Assembly: GCF_014873145.1 (NCBI RefSeq)
Contig: NZ_JADBEK010000001.1
Location: 1,116,001 to 1,180,000 of the forward strand
DNA: 64,000 nucleotides
DNA from: Nonomuraea angiospora
GTDB taxonomy: Bacteria > Actinomycetota > Actinomycetes > Streptosporangiales > Streptosporangiaceae
Reading direction: 5' to 3'
Shown here: one piece after another, positions 60,773 through 64,000 of the stretch
How the letters are laid out: every line of letters starts with the position of its first letter
How positions within the stretch are numbered: position 1 is the first letter of the stretch
Notes under the pieces: model-generated
Databases searched by the model: none
Told to the model about the DNA's origin: nothing
Seen by the model: the letters and a program-made list of their open reading frames with translations, nothing else
Program-made: the position numbers and the translations under genes

Positions 60773-61264
60773 TCAGGGCCGTTCGTGGCCGAGCTCCGCG
60801 AGGCGGGTCAGGGCGGGCAGGGCGGCGGCGATCGCCCGGCGCTGTTCGGGGGTCAGCCGGGCCACGAGCGGGGCCAGGTGGCGGGTGCGGTCGTCGCGCC
60901 GGGAACGGCCGATCCGGCGGCCGGCCTCGGTGATGTGGACGAGCACGGCGCGGCCATCGGTCGGGTCGGGGCGGCGCTCCACCAGGCCGTCGCGCTCCAG
61001 TCGGGTGATGAGCTGGGTGATGCCGGGCTGGGTGACCTGCTCGGTCCTGGTCAGATCGGTCAGCCGCATCGGGCCGTCGCTGAACGCGAGCGTATCCAGC
61101 ACCGACAGCGTCGTGAACGGCAGCTTCTCCAGCACGGGGAGCCGGATGTAGAAGCGGTTGAAGTGCTCGATCGCCGTGGTGAAGGCGTTGACGTCGAGAT
61201 CGTCGCGCGAGGTGTCGTCCACGCCGAGAAGATACCGAATCTCGTTTGAGCTGCGCTGACCCAT
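60773..61264 (-). CDS. MarR-family transcriptional regulator
   Basis: A 163-residue protein from ATG 61264; GTG 61222 is an alternative. MarR winged helix: LTDLTRTEQVTQPGITQLIT, RLERDGLVERRPDPTDGRA. Divergent from the nucleotidyltransferase; a perfect GGCAAA-N9-TTTGCC dyad lies in the gap. It ends 4 bp after the response regulator, convergent. Confidence 0.88.
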   Translation of the reverse strand: MGQRSSNEIRYLLGVDDTSRDDLDVNAFTTAIEHFNRFYIRLPVLEKLPFTTLSVLDTLAFSDGPMRLTDLTRTEQVTQPGITQLITRLERDGLVERRPDPTDGRAVLVHITEAGRRIGRSRRDDRTRHLAPLVARLTPEQRRAIAAALPALTRLAELGHERP

Positions 61265-61271
61265 AATCGGC

Positions 61272-61292
61272 GGCAAAATTTGATCATTTGCC
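61272..61292. promoter_or_regulatory. GGCAAA-N9-TTTGCC operator with inner TGATCA
   Basis: A perfect 6-bp dyad in the 69-bp gap between divergent MarR and nucleotidyltransferase genes, with the short palindrome TGATCA inside. Candidate MarR site; AT-rich, so likely to overlap the promoter. Confidence 0.55.
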
Positions 61293-61333
61293 CTATCTTC
61301 GACGGAAGCGTGCGACTCGAAGGGCACCACCCC

Positions 61334-62035
61334 GTGACCGACACCCCCAGCAACGTGCTGCTCGCCGGCATCGTCGGCTCCACCGCCTACGGCCTGGCGG
61401 GGCCCGACTCCGACGTCGACCGGCTCGGGCTCTTCGCCACCCCCACGCTGGACATGGTCGGCCTGTCCCGGCCCAAGGAGAGCATCGTCCAGACGAACCC
61501 CGACCGCTCTCTCCATGAGGCCGGCAAGTGGTGCTCGCTCGCGCTGGGCGGCAATCCGACCGTGATGGAGCTGGTCTGGCTGCCCGACGACCTGTACGAG
61601 ACCCGCACCCCGCTCGGCGACCGGCTCATCACCATCCGCACGGCGTTCCTGTCCGCCCCGCGGGTCCGCAACGCCTACCTCGGGTACGCCACCCAGCAGT
61701 TCAAACGCCTCGACCAGCGCGGCGACGGCTCGTTCTCGGCCGACACCCGCAAGCGGACCAGCAAGCACGCCCGCCACCTGGCCCGCCTCCTGCACCAGGG
61801 GCGCGAGCTGTACGAGACCGGCCACCTGCCGATCCGGCTCCCCGACCCCGAGGCGATCCACGCCTTCGGGGAGAGGGTGGCCGCCGGCAGCCTCGAGGAG
61901 GCCCAAGCCCTCCTGGCGGCCACCGAGGAGGCGTTCGACACCGTGCGCACGCCGCTGCCCGACCAGCCCGACGAGGCGACGGTCGAAGCGTGGCTGCGCG
62001 AGGTCCGCATCGCCCACTGGGACCCGCGGACCTAG
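61334..62035 (+). CDS. Nucleotidyltransferase-fold protein (pol beta superfamily)
   Basis: A 233-residue protein from GTG 61334 (GAAGG 10 nt upstream). The superfamily motif is GIVGSTAYGLAGPDSDVDRL-GLF: GS, then DxD metal ligands (DSDVDRLG). The C-terminal helical part has RKRTSKHARHLARLLHQGRE, as in the 'predicted nucleotidyltransferase' YcgL-like group. Substrate unknown; not a MNT/HEPN toxin-antitoxin pair, since no partner is next to it. Confidence 0.85.
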   Translation: MTDTPSNVLLAGIVGSTAYGLAGPDSDVDRLGLFATPTLDMVGLSRPKESIVQTNPDRSLHEAGKWCSLALGGNPTVMELVWLPDDLYETRTPLGDRLITIRTAFLSAPRVRNAYLGYATQQFKRLDQRGDGSFSADTRKRTSKHARHLARLLHQGRELYETGHLPIRLPDPEAIHAFGERVAAGSLEEAQALLAATEEAFDTVRTPLPDQPDEATVEAWLREVRIAHWDPRT

Positions 62036-62052
62036 CCACCCGCCGTGCGGGA

Positions 62053-62874
62053 TCAGCCGTTCAGCAGCGGTACGAGGTATTCCTCCTCGTAGTCGAGGTG
62101 GGCCTCGACCTCGCGGGTGAGCCGTTCGACCTCCTCCAGCAACGTGCCGGGGGAGAGGTCGTCGTCACGAAGGAGCGTCTGGAGCTCTGCGAGCAGCCGC
62201 TGGACGGTCTCGTGCTCGGCGCGCAGCCGGGCCATCACCGGCCCCAGCTCCGGATAGCGCTCCTCCATCGCGGGGAAGACGGCGTCGTCCTCGCGCGTGT
62301 GGTGCTCGTGCAGGTTGCCGCACATGGTCAGGCAGTTGACGCGCAGCTGCGCGCCCAGGCGCGGCCCCGACCGGGCGACCTCGATGCGGATGCGGGCCAG
62401 CTCCCTGCGGAAGGCGTCGTGAACCAGCTTGAGCGCGTCGCCCAGGCGGCCCGGCGGCGGCCCGTCGAAGATCGGCAGGAGCGCGACCACGGGCAGGACG
62501 CGCCCCGCGCTCTCCTGGTAACGCCCCCAGCCGGGGTCGGCCTCCACGGCGCGGGCGAACATCCGCTCGCGCTCCTCGCCCTCCAGGACGACCGCCTTCG
62601 CCTGGTAGGTGAAGACGCCGTCCTCCACGGTGACCTGCGGGTTGGCGACCAGATTGTGGTACCAGGCCGGGTGCCGCGGCGCGCCGCCGGCCGAGGCGAT
62701 GATCAGGTTGCGCTCGCCGTCGGGCAGGTAGCCGAGCGGCGTCGTGTGGCGCGCGCCCGTGCGCGCCCCGACGGTCGTCAGAAGGAGCAGCCTGGCTCCC
62801 TCGAACATGCCGCCGACCTCGCCGCGGTTGGCCCGGAACTCGTCGATGATCTGCTGGTTGAAGTCAATGGGCAT
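62053..62874 (-). CDS. Deazaflavin-dependent nitroreductase fused to hemerythrin-like domain
   Basis: A 273-residue fusion. Residues 1-135 are a DDN-like F420 split barrel (NQQIIDEFRANRGEVGGMFE, LLLTTVGARTGARHTTPLGY, AWYHNLVANPQVTVEDG). Residues 145-273 are hemerythrin-like: LVHDAFRREL, LHEHHTREDDAVFPAMEERY, LRAEHETVQRLL, AHLDYEEEYLVPLL, retaining His/Glu positions for a di-iron site. Joining a reduced-F420 site with an O2/NO-binding iron site suggests a sensor or oxygen-scavenging reductase; that role is inference. The start is ATG 62874; no clear SD. Confidence 0.87.
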   Translation of the reverse strand: MPIDFNQQIIDEFRANRGEVGGMFEGARLLLLTTVGARTGARHTTPLGYLPDGERNLIIASAGGAPRHPAWYHNLVANPQVTVEDGVFTYQAKAVVLEGEERERMFARAVEADPGWGRYQESAGRVLPVVALLPIFDGPPPGRLGDALKLVHDAFRRELARIRIEVARSGPRLGAQLRVNCLTMCGNLHEHHTREDDAVFPAMEERYPELGPVMARLRAEHETVQRLLAELQTLLRDDDLSPGTLLEEVERLTREVEAHLDYEEEYLVPLLNG

Positions 62875-63115
62875 GCGTGTGTTCGCTCCAAAGCGGGATG
62901 GGTTCTTCGATGACCTGGGAAACCCGTCAGAGCACGCCGGAACGACGTGCGCGGGTCAGCTGCGTTCAGGCAAGCCCAGCGATGTGAGAAGTCATCGGCC
63001 TCATCCCCTTTGGTTTCGGCGCCTCCATGCCGCCGCCGTCCGCACGGCCGGCGTCACGCGACGCGACGGCCATTACACGTTGATCCGCGACGGATGTCAA
63101 CTCGCCCGGGAGAAG

Positions 63116-63197
63116 TGCGCGAGGACGGAGTCGAACCGCCACAGCCGAGGCGTCCGGTTTACAGCCGGGTGGGCTCACCAACGTGCCCAGCTCGCGC
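63116..63197 (-). tRNA. tRNA-Tyr(GTA)-like gene
   Basis: Read on the minus strand: 7-bp perfect acceptor GCGCGAG/CTCGCGC, D-arm GGGC/GCCC, anticodon stem CCCGG/CCGGA with an outer mismatch, loop CTGTAAA (anticodon GTA), a 12-nt variable arm and T-arm with TTCGACT. The class II variable arm supports Tyr. CCA is not encoded. Length 82 nt. The acceptor differs from the usual actinobacterial tRNA-Tyr, as I recall it. Confidence 0.75.
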
Positions 63198-63236
63198 ATT
63201 GCCGATGGATTATCGGGGCCAGGAAATGGCAGGCCG

Positions 63237-63309
63237 TACCCCGTACCGGACTCGAACCGGCGATTTCCCGGGTGAAAGCCGGGCGTCCTGACCGCTGGAC
63301 CAACGGGGC
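63237..63309 (-). tRNA. tRNA-Glu(TTC)-like gene
   Basis: Acceptor GCCCCGT/ACGGGGT (first pair G-T), anticodon stem CCCGG/CCGGG, loop CTTTCAC (anticodon TTC), T-arm with TTCGAGT. Length 73 nt. CCA is not encoded. It is 39 bp from the tRNA-Tyr and 13 bp from the next tRNA. Confidence 0.82.
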
Positions 63310-63322
63310 CTTTCTACTTACG

Positions 63323-63395
63323 TACGTCCGGCGGGATTCGAACCCGCACCGTCCGGTTCCTTAGACCGGTGCCTCTGCCATTGGGCTACGGACGT
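63323..63395 (-). tRNA. tRNA with anticodon AAG in a class I scaffold
   Basis: Acceptor ACGTCCG/CGGACGT, anticodon stem CCGGT/ACCGG, loop CTAAGGA giving anticodon AAG (Leu codon CUU). The variable loop is only 5 nt. Normal tRNA-Leu is class II with a long variable arm. So either a non-canonical leucine-anticodon tRNA or one with different aminoacylation. T-arm GCGGG-TTCGAAT-CCCGC is standard. Length 73 nt. CCA is not encoded. Confidence 0.7.
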
Positions 63396-63408
63396 GCCGG
63401 CGCTTTCG

Positions 63409-63479
63409 TGGACCGACAGGATCTCGAAACCTGAACTCCTGCTTGCAAGGCAGGTGTGATGCCTTTTCACCATCAGCCC
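63409..63479 (-). tRNA. tRNA-Ala(TGC)-like gene, structurally irregular
   Basis: Anticodon stem CCTGC/GCAGG with loop CTTGCAA (anticodon TGC). The acceptor GGGCTGA/TCGGTCC has two G-T pairs. The T-stem has a T-T at its loop end (CAGGT/TCCTG). The variable loop is 4 nt and the D-loop is short. Length 71 nt, discriminator A, no encoded CCA. The canonical tRNA-Ala identity pair G3-U70 falls among its wobble pairs. Confidence 0.65.
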
Positions 63480-63487
63480 AAAGAGAA

Positions 63488-63516
63488 AGGCCGCCCGGTG
63501 GATTGCCCGGCGGCCT
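63488..63516. terminator. Hairpin between tRNA cluster and small frame
   Basis: AGGCCGCC pairs with GGCGGCCT around 13 nt. It lies 8 bp beyond the 5' end of the tRNA-Ala gene, on the upstream side of the cluster, so it may terminate the minus-strand frame at 63538-63621. Confidence 0.5.
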
Positions 63517-63537
63517 CTGGAGGATCCCCGAAGGGGA

Positions 63538-63621
63538 TTATCCAGAAGCCCGCCCGGCCGCCGCGAGCGCGCCGCCGTACGCCGCGCCCCGGCGATAGTG
63601 GCGTTCGGCTGCGAATCGCAT
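63538..63621 (-). CDS. Possible 27-residue basic peptide
   Basis: ATG 63621 after AAAGGAAAGG gives MRFAAERHYRRGAAYGGALA then AAGRASG. Short and Arg/Ala/Gly-rich, with a good SD but no family. It lies upstream of the tRNA genes on the same strand. Expression unknown. Confidence 0.25.
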   Translation of the reverse strand: MRFAAERHYRRGAAYGGALAAAGRASG

Positions 63622-63703
63622 GGGAGGCCTTTCCTTTCGTTCTTCCGACGAACCCGACAGTAGCCGGTGCGCCTCTACGCGTGCCATTGATTTATGGTGG
63701 AGC

Positions 63704-64000
63704 ATGCGGATCGGAGAGCTCGCCGCGCTGCTCGGGGTGTCCACCCGGACGGTGCGCTACTACCACCAGCAAGGCATCCTGCCGGAGCCGCCGCGCCTGG
63801 CCAACGGCTACCGCGAGTACGGCATGCGCGACGCGATCGCCCTGGCCCGCGTGCGGCGCCTGGTGGAGCTCGGGCTGAGCCTGGAGGAGGCGCGGGACGT
63901 CATCGCCGACGACCGCTCCCGCGAGCTGTCCGACCTCCTCGCCGAGATCGACGCGGACCTGGCCCGCCAGGAGCACGAGATCCAGCTGCGCCGCCGGCGG
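63704..64000 (+). CDS. MerR-family regulator, cut by window end
   Basis: The first 99 residues are visible: MRIGELAALLGVSTRTVRYY followed by HQQGILPEPPRLANGYREYG. This is a canonical MerR HTH with wing, then the start of the dimerisation helix (LARQEHEIQLRRRR). The protein continues outside the window. A CCAT-N6-ATGG dyad overlaps the AT-rich promoter at 63684-63697. Confidence 0.88.
   Translation, partial: MRIGELAALLGVSTRTVRYYHQQGILPEPPRLANGYREYGMRDAIALARVRRLVELGLSLEEARDVIADDRSRELSDLLAEIDADLARQEHEIQLRRRR

Noticed and set aside
61334..62035. Nucleotidyltransferase as the antitoxin of a MNT/HEPN toxin-antitoxin pair
   Set aside because: The protein is too large for a minimal MNT, and no HEPN gene is adjacent.
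1..64000. Large biosynthetic cluster, prophage or conjugative module
   Set aside because: No PKS/NRPS, structural phage, relaxase or TraB-type gene was recognised; only small cassettes and fragments.

Overview
The window is about 70% G+C actinobacterial DNA, with many GTG starts, several apparently leaderless genes, and strong SD sites where present. The family content (ECF41 sigma factors, TetR/MarR/MerR/PadR regulators beside one or two target enzymes, deazaflavin-dependent reductase, FtsX-type exporter, DUF6069) fits a filamentous actinomycete, most likely Streptosporangiales such as Nonomuraea. That placement is inference from gene families, not an alignment. No ribosomal, replication or central-metabolism block is present, so it reads as an accessory chromosome arm made of small regulator-plus-enzyme cassettes separated by gene debris.

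Layout. 0-11 kb: fused debris of a histidine kinase and a sigma factor; a MarR gene with three operator copies divergent from a FAD-linked oxidase; an MFS transporter; a large LuxR-type ATPase regulator; and a close-packed five-gene run (RibD/DHFR-like reductase, glycosidase-like protein, PPOX flavoprotein, second reductase, DoxX-like protein). 11-21 kb: eroded Tn3-type transposase and tyrosine-recombinase fragments, an acetyltransferase, a third RibD-like reductase, a protein-kinase-like gene, a zinc/coiled-coil protein with a 33-bp tandem repeat, a cyclase-family hydrolase and a methyltransferase. 21-31 kb: MerR, two beta-lactamase-fold serine hydrolases, a secreted tripeptidyl-peptidase-like hydrolase, a LysE/LysR pair, and a 5'-truncated ring-cleaving dioxygenase. 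31-39 kb: a membrane protein, a PadR-ABC-permease operon, an orphan sensor kinase, more transposon and ROK debris, and a divergent TetR/quinone-reductase pair with two matching operators. 39-46 kb: a secreted metzincin-like protease with its partner, and a TetR-type operator set that includes a 54-bp nested palindrome. 46-52 kb: a MerR-BtrH-like cassette, a deletion that beheaded a monooxygenase and its divergent TetR, and a TetR/M14 peptidase pair only 26 bp apart.

52-58 kb is the clearest regulatory unit. Two ECF41 sigma factors sit with an SDR, a FAD oxidase and an epimerase. Matches to the ECF41 promoter (TGTCACA-N16-CGTC) precede the SDR and the epimerase-sigma operon, and a one-mismatch match precedes the FAD oxidase. 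58-64 kb holds a DUF6069 protein with a broken hydrolase, a two-component system, a MarR/nucleotidyltransferase pair, a deazaflavin reductase-hemerythrin fusion, four tightly packed tRNA genes with unusual features, and a MerR gene cut by the window edge.

I found no CRISPR array, phage structural module or large biosynthetic cluster. The most unusual items are the ECF41 unit, the tRNA array, the shared GAGAACG/CGTTCTC operators with the nested palindrome, and the density of recent gene truncations.
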